From an uncultured Sulfitobacter sp. (GTDB lineage Bacteria; Pseudomonadota; Alphaproteobacteria; Rhodobacterales; Rhodobacteraceae), in NCBI GenBank assembly GCA_913060815.1, contig CAJXSZ010000004.1, positions 62,001 to 126,000 of the forward strand: DNA of 64,000 bases, written 5' to 3'. Below the pieces are notes generated by a model, which saw nothing but the letters and a program-made list of their open reading frames with translations, did not search any database and was not told where the DNA came from. Position numbers and translations under genes: made by a program. Shown in pieces: positions 16,927 to 26,046 of the stretch. Numbering within the stretch: the stretch's first letter is position 1; each line of letters begins with the position of its first letter.

Positions 16927-17483
16927 TGTGCATCTCCGTCTGACAGGTAGGGATCTTCGATACGCAAGGCATCAAGGCCGTGTGGCTTGCCCATGAGCAG
17001 GCAAATGAATTTCCAGCTTGCTACGATGCACATCAGGCCAAAGCCGACAGGAAGCGCAAGATAGGTGGGCCATGTGATGATCTTGCCCCCAGCCTCAATG
17101 GAGAAAGAGCCCCCCATGTACTTGGCCAGCGCCTCGTCGCCCGTGCGAATGGCGACGGCGGCTGTGACAACTATAGTGAGCAAGAGGGCAAAGCCCGCGA
17201 TAAATGTTTGTATTTTGGTCGGGAACTTCTCGACAAGAAGCTCAACCGCGATATGGCCGTCACGCTGCTCGACCGCAGCAAGCGGGAGGAAGGCAATGGC
17301 GACCATGTAGAAGGCGGAGACATATAGAATTGTGGCGTTAAGCGGCGTCGAGAAGAAGAAGCGCATCACAACGTCGAGGCTCACATGCGTTATCAGCATG
17401 AGGACAATGACGCCCGCGACAGTAGAGGTTCCGGATATGAGCCATGAGATCGCAAGGGCAATATGTTTCATGGGGATGTCCAT
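16923..17483 (-). CDS. dctQ: TRAP transporter small permease (DctQ-like)
   Basis: A 186-residue protein with four predicted transmembrane helices, the size and layout of DctQ. The conserved E-Q-R-D-G-H-I (VEQRDGHIAVELLVEKFP) segment after helix two is present. It bridges the binding protein and the DctM channel. Start codons at 17483 and 17471 are both possible and neither has a strong ribosome-binding site. A 7-bp hairpin lies between this gene and the upstream dctP, suggesting that fewer transcripts reach the permease genes. Confidence 0.88.
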   Translation of the reverse strand: MDIPMKHIALAISWLISGTSTVAGVIVLMLITHVSLDVVMRFFFSTPLNATILYVSAFYMVAIAFLPLAAVEQRDGHIAVELLVEKFPTKIQTFIAGFALLLTIVVTAAVAIRTGDEALAKYMGGSFSIEAGGKIITWPTYLALPVGFGLMCIVASWKFICLLMGKPHGLDALRIEDPYLSDGDAQ

Positions 17484-17500
17484 TCTGGAGAGGGGGGCAA

Positions 17501-17525
17501 GGGCGCAACCGCGAGTGCTGCGCCC
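17501..17525 (-). promoter_or_regulatory. Attenuator-like hairpin between dctP and dctQ
   Basis: A perfect 7-bp stem, GGGCGCA/TGCGCCC, with an 11-base loop lies in the 75-bp gap between the binding-protein and permease genes. It could cap the abundant dctP message or partly terminate it. The same stem core occurs at the equivalent place in the TTT operon (53713-53738). Confidence 0.6.
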
Positions 17526-17558
17526 TGTTGTTCATATCAAGCTACAGTGCCTTGCGGC

Positions 17559-18710
17559 TCACTGCATTCCATATGTTGCTGGATCGATCTTTGAAGAGAC
17601 CTCGTTCCAGTAGAGCTGCTGGAGCGCGTCGGAGCTGTCGATATCGACAACCAGACCCTGCCAGCGCTCGAAGATCGGTGCGAACTCGGCTGCGATTTCA
17701 TTGGCGCGCTCGACACCGTAAGTGTCCTTGAACAGAGCTGCTACGGTTTCAAGATCCGCAGTGGAGAACTCCTTCACAGCAGCAACCAGCTCTGCATCCG
17801 GCTCATTGAACGTGATGCCTTTGTCACGTGCGTTCTTCAGCGCGGTTGCGTCATCAGAGAAGAAGTTCCAGGTAACGTCTGCCGTCATGTGGCTACCGCC
17901 CCACAAAAGCGCTTCGCGGCTCGCGTCATCCATAGCCTTCCAGCGATCCGCGTTCACGTTTGCCGAGGAGACACCCGCAAAGGCACCACCCGGGACGGCG
18001 AGCGTGATGTCCGTAACGACTTCGTGCAGGTTGTAGTTCGTCAACTCGGGCGCGGAAAGCATGGCGCAGTCGATGATGCCCTGATCAAGGCCCTCATAGG
18101 CTTCGGAGACGGGCAGGCGCACGCCTTGGGCACCGAACGCTTCGGCAAAGCGGACGAAACCTGCACCACCCGCACGCAGACGCAGACCATTCAGGTCTTC
18201 AGCCGAAGTGACGGCGACGTCCTTGCACAGAAGATTGTACAGCGGCGTCACACCACCACCCAAGTAGACTTGGTTCTGCGCTTTGTTCTCGTCCATACAT
18301 TCGGGACAATTGTTGAATGTGTACTCCATCATGGCACCCGCAAACGCCAGCGGCTCTTTGCCTGTGGGCTCTTCAACCAGATTGATCAGCAGGTTAAGCT
18401 CGTGCAGGAAAAGGTTGGTGGAGAATTCGGCGGGATAATAGGGCGGCAGTACAAACGCTACGTCCGCCAGACCGTCCCGCAGGCCAGGTGCCGCTTCGGG
18501 CAGGCTCAGCAAGGACATGGCAAAACCCGTGACGTCGATGTTGCCTTCAGAGCGCTCTGAGACTGCGCCGGCAAAATCCTCAACGGCCAATCCGATCGCG
18601 GATGTGCTGGGGTAGCCGTAGGCGAAATTGAGGCTTTCGGCGGATGCCTGTCCCGCGATGCCTGCAGCCACAACAGTGGCGGCCAAAGTAACTTGATTTC
18701 GATAAGTCAT
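17559..18710 (-). CDS. dctP: TRAP transporter substrate-binding protein (DctP-like)
   Basis: A 383-residue periplasmic binding protein. A signal peptide covers about 1-25 (MTYRNQVTLAATVVAAGIAGQASA, cut after ASA). The DctP fold is supported by the long conserved middle, including LNGLRLRAGGAGFVRFAEAFGAQGVRLPVSEAYEGLDQGIIDCAM. The R-x-G region normally binds the carboxylate of the substrate, which fits an organic acid. ATG 18710 was chosen over the track's TTG because GGGAGGA precedes it. It heads the operon dctP-dctQ-dctM and is divergent from a TetR regulator, which probably controls it. Confidence 0.9.
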   Translation of the reverse strand: MTYRNQVTLAATVVAAGIAGQASAESLNFAYGYPSTSAIGLAVEDFAGAVSERSEGNIDVTGFAMSLLSLPEAAPGLRDGLADVAFVLPPYYPAEFSTNLFLHELNLLINLVEEPTGKEPLAFAGAMMEYTFNNCPECMDENKAQNQVYLGGGVTPLYNLLCKDVAVTSAEDLNGLRLRAGGAGFVRFAEAFGAQGVRLPVSEAYEGLDQGIIDCAMLSAPELTNYNLHEVVTDITLAVPGGAFAGVSSANVNADRWKAMDDASREALLWGGSHMTADVTWNFFSDDATALKNARDKGITFNEPDAELVAAVKEFSTADLETVAALFKDTYGVERANEIAAEFAPIFERWQGLVVDIDSSDALQQLYWNEVSSKIDPATYGMQ

Positions 18711-19053
18711 AGTGCGTCCTCCCAAACAGATTTGATCTCGAACGCGGCAGTTGTTACCCGTTCAAAGTAATTTTTTTCACGCCGCCGCACGCTCCCTGCG
18801 ACCAGCGAGTGTACATCGCCCGTTTTGTTTTGACGGCGCAACATTCTCGGTAGTATGTTTATCGGGGATGGTGAGGCTGACTGTCAAGAGCTCCGCCACC
18901 CTTTTGGAAATGTGACGAGGCGACATAGGCGACGTAGGCCTGCGCTTTGCACAATTTTCCATCATGGATTAAAGGTTGTGCAGGGCGTCCAGAAAGCCAG
19001 TGGTTAGAGCACGGGAAGGGGCAATAACCGCGCACGGTGACGGTTGAGAGAGG
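18711..19053. other. 343-bp divergent intergenic region between dctP and the TetR gene
   Basis: No ORF here has coding character. The region should hold promoters for both the TRAP operon (minus) and the TetR gene (plus). It contains AT-rich stretches near 18760-18780 and 18820-18860 and the imperfect palindrome listed separately. Confidence 0.6.
18830..18859 (+). promoter_or_regulatory. Candidate promoter overlapped by a palindromic operator
   Basis: TTGACG (18830-18835), an 18-base spacer and TATGTT (18854-18859) form a plausible sigma-70 promoter toward the TetR gene. ACATTCTCGGTAGTATGT (18841-18858) is a dyad ACATnCTnnnnAGnATGT covering the spacer and -10. That is the geometry of a self-repressing TetR operator. 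Not tested; six of nine positions per half match. Confidence 0.4.
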
Positions 19054-19710
19054 ATGGTCGGGAAGATGCAATCGCAAACGGTAGAATCGCCCACAGATGC
19101 AACTGCGCGCAAGATCGACAGCCACCAACAGATAGTTGATGCCGCGGCGCAGTGTTTCATGCTTAAGGGGCTGGAGAAGGCGACAATCGACGACATCGCC
19201 GATGTTCTGGATGCAACGAAAGGGCGGGTCTATCATCACTTCCGTTCCAAAAATGCGATCTACTTTGCCGTGCACCGTCAGGCGATGCAGTACTGCTTTG
19301 AAGCGGTCAAGCCGGTGATCGAACAGTCTATGCCTTGCACTGAAAAAATTGAAGCGATGGCCGCCGCTCATGCGCGGGTGATGATGGACACGCTCCCCTA
19401 CCAGCGCAGCATCCGCCTTGGCGTTGAGATGTATCTGCGCGGCTCCACGACCGAGTCCGAGCGCGAGGTGCTTGCGGAGTTGATTGCACAGCGTAACGAA
19501 TACGAGGACCTCTACCGCGATGTTTTGCGTAAAGGTGTTAGCGAGGGATCGCTCAGTGTCCCCAATGTCGAAATTGCAGGCCGCATGATGATGGGCGCAT
19601 TGAACGGGTTGGTGGATTGGTATCGCGTCCGTCCCGAACAAACAGACGCGGATCGCGAGGATATCGCTCGTACCCTCGCGCGTACGATCGTGCGCGGACT
19701 GAAGGCCTAA
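19054..19710 (+). CDS. TetR-family transcriptional regulator
   Basis: A 218-residue TetR-type repressor. The N-terminal helix-turn-helix is clear (QQIVDAAAQCFMLKGLEKATIDDIADVLDATKGRVYHHFRSKNAIYF, about 24-70). The C-terminal helical domain would bind an acyl or hydrophobic ligand and dimerise. It is divergent from the TRAP operon and converges, with a 4-bp overlap, on an acyl-CoA ligase gene. This suggests it senses the imported acid or its CoA ester. ATG 19054 sits very close behind GAGAGAGG; ATG 19066 with GGGAAG is an alternative start. Confidence 0.88.
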   Translation: MVGKMQSQTVESPTDATARKIDSHQQIVDAAAQCFMLKGLEKATIDDIADVLDATKGRVYHHFRSKNAIYFAVHRQAMQYCFEAVKPVIEQSMPCTEKIEAMAAAHARVMMDTLPYQRSIRLGVEMYLRGSTTESEREVLAELIAQRNEYEDLYRDVLRKGVSEGSLSVPNVEIAGRMMMGALNGLVDWYRVRPEQTDADREDIARTLARTIVRGLKA

Positions 19711-21293
19711 TTCTCCTCTATCTGACTGCGCAATACGGTTTTAATGATTTTCCCGTTGGCATTTCGCGGCAACGGCGCATCGCATAACGTTACGAAATCG
19801 GGTGTTTTGTAATCTGCCAAATGGCCCTTGATGAAATTTTTTACCATGCCCTCGTCCAGCGCAGGATCAGTGCTGTGGACAAAAACATGCAGCTTCTCGC
19901 CCAGCACAGGATCGGGCCGACCGATGGCGGCGCATTCGACAACAGATGGATGGGCAGTCAGCGTATTCTCGATCTCGGCGGAATAGATGTTATAGCCGCC
20001 CCTAATGACCATATCCTTACGGCGGTCATGCAGCCTGACGAAACCGTCAGCATCGCGGGAGCCGACATCGCCGCTTTTCCAGTATCCGTCTGTGAACTCG
20101 GAGGCTGTCTTTTCGGGGTTCTCCCAGTAACCCGGAACAACCATCGGCCCCTTGATCCAAAGCTCGCCGTGCGCGCCCTCGGGAACGTCCTGACCTGTCT
20201 CGTCTACAATACGGATTTCCCCGCAGGGCACCGCAATCCCGATACTGTCCGAGCGCGTGGTTCCGAACCCGCGCGGCATGATTGTCGCAGGCGACGTCAG
20301 CTCGGTGCTGCCGTAAGCGTTCATCAAAGACATCGCGGGCAGTTTCTCGCTCAGCTGTGCAATGGTCGATTGCGGCATCGGCGCGCCGCCATAGCCGCCG
20401 ATCCGCCATGCGCTCAGGTCATAGTCCGACACCTCGCAGCGTAACAGAAACAGGTTGTACATCGCAGGCACCATCAGCGTTTGTGTAACCTTCTCGGCCG
20501 CTGCGAGGGCGAGGAAATCATCCGCTTTGAACGTCTCCATCATCACCGTGCAGCCTGCGGTTTGAAGCATCGTAAAAATGGTCGCCACAAGGCCTGTCAC
20601 ATGGCTGGCTGGCACTGATAGAAGGGAGCGCTCGTCCGCACCCAACTCCATGCACTTCTCGAAATGCATTGCCGAATGGATGATGTTGAGATGGGTCAGC
20701 ATCGCGCCCTTTGGCCGCCCCGTGGTGCCCGAGGTATAGAGGATCACGGCGGTGTCTTCTTCATCAACCGGTGCCGCATCCACATGTCCCGCATCCGACA
20801 ATGCTGCAAAATTGGCTGTATCGACTGCGATGCTGTGCGCAAGTGCTGGCAGGGCGGACGCTGGGGGGAGTCTGTCCGCGACCTCTGGGCCGTGGATAAG
20901 CACCTTCGCGCCGCAATGGTTGAGGATGTATTCAAGCTCGGGCGTGCCTTCACGGATGTTGATCGGCACCGCAATCGCACCAAGCCGTATGCTGGCCAGC
21001 AATACGGTCAAGAATTCGGTACGGTTGCTCAGCAGCATCGCGACACGGTCACCCTGCGTGATGCCATGAGCCCGCAATCCGGCGCCAAGCTGTGCAACAC
21101 GCTGTGACAACTGGGTATAGGTGAGGCGGGTTGCCCCGCTCACAAGGGCTTCGCCTTCGGGCGCGCGTGCGATGGCAGCGTCAAACATCGCGTTCAGATC
21201 GCGTGGCCGCCCGTCAAAGCAGCGTATGAACCGCCCGTCAAAATGGGTCTCCTGCACAATTTGATTGGTAATCTCGTCAGGCCAGTGGGTCAT
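19707..21293 (-). CDS. AMP-dependent acyl-CoA synthetase/ligase
   Basis: A 528-residue class I adenylate-forming enzyme. The P-loop is YTSGTTGRPKGAM, the A5-like motif is YGSTELTSP, the A8 hinge is DGYWKSGDVGSRDADGF followed by DRRKDMVIRGGYNIY, and the C-terminal catalytic Lys is in NANGKIIK. It activates a carboxylic acid to the CoA thioester through an acyl-AMP. The start at ATG 21293 has GAGGAGCG upstream; the first ten track codons were dropped. With the TetR gene and TRAP operon it may form an uptake-and-activation set. The true acid is unknown. Confidence 0.85.
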   Translation of the reverse strand: MTHWPDEITNQIVQETHFDGRFIRCFDGRPRDLNAMFDAAIARAPEGEALVSGATRLTYTQLSQRVAQLGAGLRAHGITQGDRVAMLLSNRTEFLTVLLASIRLGAIAVPINIREGTPELEYILNHCGAKVLIHGPEVADRLPPASALPALAHSIAVDTANFAALSDAGHVDAAPVDEEDTAVILYTSGTTGRPKGAMLTHLNIIHSAMHFEKCMELGADERSLLSVPASHVTGLVATIFTMLQTAGCTVMMETFKADDFLALAAAEKVTQTLMVPAMYNLFLLRCEVSDYDLSAWRIGGYGGAPMPQSTIAQLSEKLPAMSLMNAYGSTELTSPATIMPRGFGTTRSDSIGIAVPCGEIRIVDETGQDVPEGAHGELWIKGPMVVPGYWENPEKTASEFTDGYWKSGDVGSRDADGFVRLHDRRKDMVIRGGYNIYSAEIENTLTAHPSVVECAAIGRPDPVLGEKLHVFVHSTDPALDEGMVKNFIKGHLADYKTPDFVTLCDAPLPRNANGKIIKTVLRSQIEEN

Positions 21294-21416
21294 AAATCGC
21301 TCCTCAGTCAGGACCGTGACCATATTTGGAAATCCTTCGCTGACAAGGTGATTGCACTAGTAATCAGAAAAGCACACGGTTTACGCAGCGAAACCATGCC
21401 AGATAGGATCTCCTTG

Positions 21417-23834
21417 ATGAAAACCCAGACCCGCGCGGTTGTGATAGGCGGCGGCATTGCCGGCTGCTCTACTCTTTATCATCTGACGCAGGAGGGCTGG
21501 ACCGATGTTGTTCTGGTAGAACGGGATGAGCTGACGTCTGGCACCACGTGGCACTCGGCGGCACAGGTCACGAATTTTGGCGGCAACCAGACGATGGTGG
21601 GTCTCAAGAACCACTCCATCAAGCTTTATCAAGAGCTGCGCGATGATCCGGATTATCCCGTGGGATACAACCACGGCGACGGCGGCATCCGCCTTGCCAA
21701 TACCGAGGCGCAGATGGATGGCTACCGTCATTTTGCCTCTATGGCGCGGGGGATGGGTGTCGAATTTGAAGTGCTGGATGCAGCCGAATGCGCGCGACGG
21801 CATCCGCTGATTTCGACGGAAAACCTGATTGGTGGTCTCTGGGACGGCAATGACGGTGACATTGATCCAGCCTCCTTATGTCAGGCCTTGGCACGTCGTG
21901 CGCGGCTCGCGGGGGCGGAGGTTTACCGCAATTGCGGCGTGACAGGTCTGACCCAGCATAAAGACGACACATGGACCGTGCATACCGAGAAGGGCGACAT
22001 CGACTGTGAAGTCGTCGTCAATGCCTGCGGCTACCGCGTCAACGAGGTAGGCGCGATGATGGGCGTGCACCATCCCGTCGTGTCGATGGAGCATCAGTAT
22101 TTTGTCACCGAAGACATTCCTGCCATCGCGCAAGCGGACCACCGCATGCCGCTGCTGCGCTGCCCTATCAGTGACTATTATTGCCGTCAGGAGAAGAACG
22201 GCCTGCTGATCGGCTTCTACGAGCAGGATTGTAAAACATGGGGCATGGACGGGATTGACCCGCATTTCTCCAACGACCTATGCCCAGACGATCTGGACCG
22301 TATCACCGATGTGCTTGAGGGCGCGTTCGAGCGGATGCCCGCACTGATGGAGGTGGGCATCAAGAATGTCGTCAACGGCCCCATCACCTATACCATCGAC
22401 GGCGCGCCGCTGGTCGGGCCAATCCCGAACAAGCGCAACGCGTTCTGCATCATCGGCCTGCGTGCGGGGCTGGGCGAGGGGGGCGGCCACGGCTGGCTGC
22501 TGGCGCAGCAAATCGTACATGGCGAGGCGTGTTATGACACATGGGTCATCGACCCGCGCCGCTTTGCGGGACATACAAATGTCGAGCTGACGGCCCTCAA
22601 GGCAATCGAGGATTACCAAAACGAATTCCGCTTCCACTTCCCCAATGAGCACCGTCCCGCAGGGCGCATGGCCAAGACGACACCGCTGACGCCCGTGCTG
22701 GCCGCCGAAGGGGCCGAGTTCACAGTGGTGAACGGTTGGGAGCGTGCGGAATTCTTCAAACCAACGTCCGATTTCCACGTCACCCATTCCTTCCGCTTTG
22801 ACGAAAGCTTTGACGTTGTCGCCGCCGAAGTTGATGCTGTGCAGAACGGTGTCGGACTGACGGAGGTCAACGGTTTCAACCGTTTCGAGATCACGGGCGA
22901 TGATGCAGAGAGCTTCCTTGATCATATGATCTGTGGCCGCCTTCCGCGCAAAGAAGGGCGCGTCGGGCTGGCGTATCTGCTGAACCACCACGGCATGATG
23001 AAAGGCGAAGCCACAATTGCGCGCCTCCCTGCGTCCGACCGTGGTCCTGCGCGCATCTGGTATGGCTCTGCCGCCGCGTCCGAGTTGCACGACATGGATT
23101 GGCTGCAATCGCATATCGGGGACCGTGATGTACAAATCCGCTCCCTCACGAATGACCAGACGATTCTCGTGATTGCAGGCCCGAAAGCCCGCGATGTGCT
23201 GTCTTCTGTGGCGCGGGGCGACTGGTCCAAGGAGGCTTTCCCATGGCTGTCGGTGCGGGAATGCTTTGTGGGGATCGCTCCCGCCACCGTCATGGCAGTC
23301 AGCTTTTCGGGCGAGCTGGCCTATGAGATTCACGTGCCGAATGCCTCCCTATATGCGGCTTATCTGGCGCTGCGGGATGCGGGCAAGGCGTCTGGCATGA
23401 CCCTTTTCGGAGCATTGGCAGTGGATTCCATGCGGCTTGAGAAAGGATATCTTCACTGGAAGGCAGACATCCTGACCGAATTTGACCCGTTCGAGACCGG
23501 CCTCGAGCGGTTTGTTGATATGGATAAGGCCGAATTCATCGGGAAGGCTGCTCTGGCCAATCGTACTGGCAGCGCTGAGCTGGTCACGCTGGAAGTGATT
23601 GGTAGCGATGCCGCCGCGCATGCAGGTGCTTCAGTGATGTGCGGCACGCAGGTGGTGGGCACTGTTTCGTCCGGTGGATACGGGCACCGCGTCGACAAAA
23701 ACCTCGCCTATGCGTTTCTCAAATCGGCTGCAGATCAAACCGCGCTAGAGATCGATATCTTGGGAAAACGTGTCACGGCACAGGTGATCGGGCGGTCCCA
23801 ATATGATCCGAAAATGGCACTCGTGCGCGCCTGA
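21417..23834 (+). CDS. GcvT-fused FAD-dependent dehydrogenase (dimethylglycine/sarcosine dehydrogenase-like)
   Basis: About 805 residues in two parts. The N-terminal FAD-dependent oxidoreductase (DAO fold) has the dinucleotide motif VVIGGGIAGCSTLYHL and the TTWHSAAQVTNFGG segment, whose His matches the residue carrying covalent FAD in dimethylglycine dehydrogenase relatives. The C-terminal half is a GcvT-like aminomethyltransferase domain with folate-binding architecture (GLTEVNGFNRFEITGDDAESFLDHMI onward). Such enzymes demethylate N-methylated amines and pass the one-carbon unit to tetrahydrofolate. The start was set at ATG 21417 just before the FAD motif; ATG 21396 is possible. It is divergent from the acyl-CoA ligase. 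The methylamine substrate is not determined. Confidence 0.85.
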   Translation: MKTQTRAVVIGGGIAGCSTLYHLTQEGWTDVVLVERDELTSGTTWHSAAQVTNFGGNQTMVGLKNHSIKLYQELRDDPDYPVGYNHGDGGIRLANTEAQMDGYRHFASMARGMGVEFEVLDAAECARRHPLISTENLIGGLWDGNDGDIDPASLCQALARRARLAGAEVYRNCGVTGLTQHKDDTWTVHTEKGDIDCEVVVNACGYRVNEVGAMMGVHHPVVSMEHQYFVTEDIPAIAQADHRMPLLRCPISDYYCRQEKNGLLIGFYEQDCKTWGMDGIDPHFSNDLCPDDLDRITDVLEGAFERMPALMEVGIKNVVNGPITYTIDGAPLVGPIPNKRNAFCIIGLRAGLGEGGGHGWLLAQQIVHGEACYDTWVIDPRRFAGHTNVELTALKAIEDYQNEFRFHFPNEHRPAGRMAKTTPLTPVLAAEGAEFTVVNGWERAEFFKPTSDFHVTHSFRFDESFDVVAAEVDAVQNGVGLTEVNGFNRFEITGDDAESFLDHMICGRLPRKEGRVGLAYLLNHHGMMKGEATIARLPASDRGPARIWYGSAAASELHDMDWLQSHIGDRDVQIRSLTNDQTILVIAGPKARDVLSSVARGDWSKEAFPWLSVRECFVGIAPATVMAVSFSGELAYEIHVPNASLYAAYLALRDAGKASGMTLFGALAVDSMRLEKGYLHWKADILTEFDPFETGLERFVDMDKAEFIGKAALANRTGSAELVTLEVIGSDAAAHAGASVMCGTQVVGTVSSGGYGHRVDKNLAYAFLKSAADQTALEIDILGKRVTAQVIGRSQYDPKMALVRA

Positions 23835-23957
23835 AACCAGTCAGGGCTGCCTTAGCGATGCAATAGGCAGGTTTAGATTCAGATAATGCCGAATTAACTG
23901 AGGGTTCATCGTAAGTAATTAGATATTCAGCGAGTGATTCCACTTGCAGGATATTAG

Positions 23958-25994
23958 ATGGTTCTCGTTTTTCGCAGCTTTCTGGCGACGCTGCTGCTGT
24001 TCGCAGCCTCTTTCACAGGATGTGTTTTATCCGCCGAACCAGAAACGGAGCTTACGGTTGTTCGTGCCGTATATGGTGAGTTCTACCCTTACAACTTCAC
24101 AAACGATCAAGGCGATGCTGCAGGATACTCAATTGATCTTCTGCGCCATCTTGCACAGGATGCAGGATATGAAGTCGAGTTTACCAAGGCGGACAACCCT
24201 AAACAGTTTTTCGCTATGATCGAGCGAGGTGAGGTTGATGTCACTCCCTTGCTTGCTCTGACCCCCGAACGGCGTGCCATGGGCCTTGCGACTTCCGAAC
24301 TGGGGCAGTACCAATTGTCACTTTTTGTGCGACATGACCATGACCCAATCAAGATTGAAGGGCTTGCAGGGAGGCGGGTCGGTGTTGTGAGTGGCTCGAG
24401 CGCACAGGCTGCTGCGGCGTTGCTGACGGGTGTCGAGATCGTGCAGTACCAGACAGTCGAAGCCCTTGTTCTCCCGCTTCTCTCTGGAGAGATTGAAGCG
24501 ATAATCGATGTAGCAGAAACATTCGAAGCCCGCCTGAGATCCTATGATATCACGGATCGGGTTCGCAAGTTGCAGCCTCCGCTTGCAGTCATCCCCTATG
24601 GCTACATCGTGCGAAAGGACATGCCGGAGCTACACAGCACGCTGGAAAAAGCGATCGGTTCGGCGGCGACGCCTGCCTCTTTAGCTCGTTTGCGGGATGA
24701 CTGGTTCGGTATGGACCGTCGCATATTCGAACATCCGTGGTTTGACCGTGTTGCAATGATTGTGGGTGGCATCGCTTTGTCGACGGTATCCTTGGGCATC
24801 TACAGTGTTCGTCTGCGCCGTAGGTCCACTCGATTGACGCTTGAGAATAGCTCGAACCAGCTTTTGATTGATGCGCTTGACCAGATGCGCGCGGCAATTG
24901 TGATTTTTGACCGCGATATGAGGGCGGTGCATTGGAACAGCGGCTTCGAAGCACAGTTCGCCGATCTGGTAGAGGAAGTTCAGCGTTCGGCCACGCTTGA
25001 ATGGGTCTGCGCCCAATTCGGGAGTATCTCGGACGATGCGGCGCAACTGGACAGACAATCCGAGTTCTTTGCCGGGCGTAGCAGCCAACGCTTGCGCGCT
25101 GGGCAGAGTGAGCAGCGCATCGTTCACACAGCTGCTGGTGATCACTTTGACATGAGCCTGTTCCCGCTGGGGACCCGCTATTTCGCAGCCATTTGGGTGG
25201 ACATTACCGAGCTGCATGCACAGCAGGAACACATCGCCAGTCAGGGTCGTGAATTGGTCCGCAAGAACAATCAGCTTCTCGCATTCTCGGCGATGGCTGC
25301 GCATGATCTCAAGGCACCGCTCATACAGCAGCGCGCACTGGTCGAGTTTATTGCGGAAGATATCGAAGATGCCAAACTCACGCTGCCTGATGATGTGAAG
25401 TCGCATTTTGCGGTTCTATCCGACTTATCAAGCCGGATGAGTTTGCTTGTCTCGGATTTGCTGGATTTTGCAAAAGCAGACAAAAACGAAAAACATCCGC
25501 AATCATTCGTACCCAACACAAGATTGGATAGTGTTTTGAAACTGGCCATGTCCAAGGCGAGAATGAAGTTGGATATCATGGCTGATATGCCTGCAGTTCT
25601 TGTAGAGCCGACCGCATTCGACATGGTAATGCGCAATCTCATTTCAAACGCGGTCAAACACCACCATTGCGATACGGGGCGGATAACGATCCGGGCATAT
25701 CCCGAAGAGAGTAATGTCATTGTCGAGGTTGAGGATGATGGTCCCGGTATTCCGCAAGAGCATAGAGAAAGGGTTTTTGATCCATTCTCGCGGTTGACCA
25801 ATGTCGAAGGCACGGGTCTTGGCCTTGCCCTTGTTCATAAGACGGTCACGGCATGGGGGGGCGAAGTCAGGCTGCGTGCGGCCGCCAATCATGGATGCGT
25901 CTTTTCGGTCAGCGTACCGGCCTGCGCGGGCAATGTGGTGCAGCATAGACCTGCGGATACGCCTTCTGGAGCAATGTGGTCAAAGGCGGGGTAG
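23958..25994 (+). CDS. Hybrid-input sensor histidine kinase with periplasmic SBP_bac_3 domain
   Basis: A 678-residue membrane kinase. A signal/anchor sequence (1-25) is followed by a periplasmic SBP_bac_3 domain (about 30-255: VVRAVYGEFYPYNFTND...), a transmembrane helix near 270-290, a PAS-7-like domain (about 305-420) and a complete kinase core. The core has H-box AMAAHDLKAPL (near 452), N-box NLISNAVKH, G1 DDGPGIP and G2 GTGLGLALV. The binding-protein-like sensor resembles EvgS/BvgS and would detect an amino acid or similar small molecule. The start ATG follows AGGATA. No response regulator is next to it, so it is an orphan kinase. All catalytic motifs are intact, unlike the first gene in the window. 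Confidence 0.9.
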   Translation: MVLVFRSFLATLLLFAASFTGCVLSAEPETELTVVRAVYGEFYPYNFTNDQGDAAGYSIDLLRHLAQDAGYEVEFTKADNPKQFFAMIERGEVDVTPLLALTPERRAMGLATSELGQYQLSLFVRHDHDPIKIEGLAGRRVGVVSGSSAQAAAALLTGVEIVQYQTVEALVLPLLSGEIEAIIDVAETFEARLRSYDITDRVRKLQPPLAVIPYGYIVRKDMPELHSTLEKAIGSAATPASLARLRDDWFGMDRRIFEHPWFDRVAMIVGGIALSTVSLGIYSVRLRRRSTRLTLENSSNQLLIDALDQMRAAIVIFDRDMRAVHWNSGFEAQFADLVEEVQRSATLEWVCAQFGSISDDAAQLDRQSEFFAGRSSQRLRAGQSEQRIVHTAAGDHFDMSLFPLGTRYFAAIWVDITELHAQQEHIASQGRELVRKNNQLLAFSAMAAHDLKAPLIQQRALVEFIAEDIEDAKLTLPDDVKSHFAVLSDLSSRMSLLVSDLLDFAKADKNEKHPQSFVPNTRLDSVLKLAMSKARMKLDIMADMPAVLVEPTAFDMVMRNLISNAVKHHHCDTGRITIRAYPEESNVIVEVEDDGPGIPQEHRERVFDPFSRLTNVEGTGLGLALVHKTVTAWGGEVRLRAAANHGCVFSVSVPACAGNVVQHRPADTPSGAMWSKAG

Positions 25995-26046
25995 CCGCGT
26001 CACCCGCTTCAGTTTCGTTTGAACACTGTCGATATTCGGAGGCCGT

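Noticed and set aside
22278-23333. 351-residue minus-strand ORF
   Set aside because: It lies wholly inside the GcvT-fused dehydrogenase gene on the other strand. Its protein is His/Arg-rich without domain motifs, typical of an antisense shadow in high-GC coding DNA.
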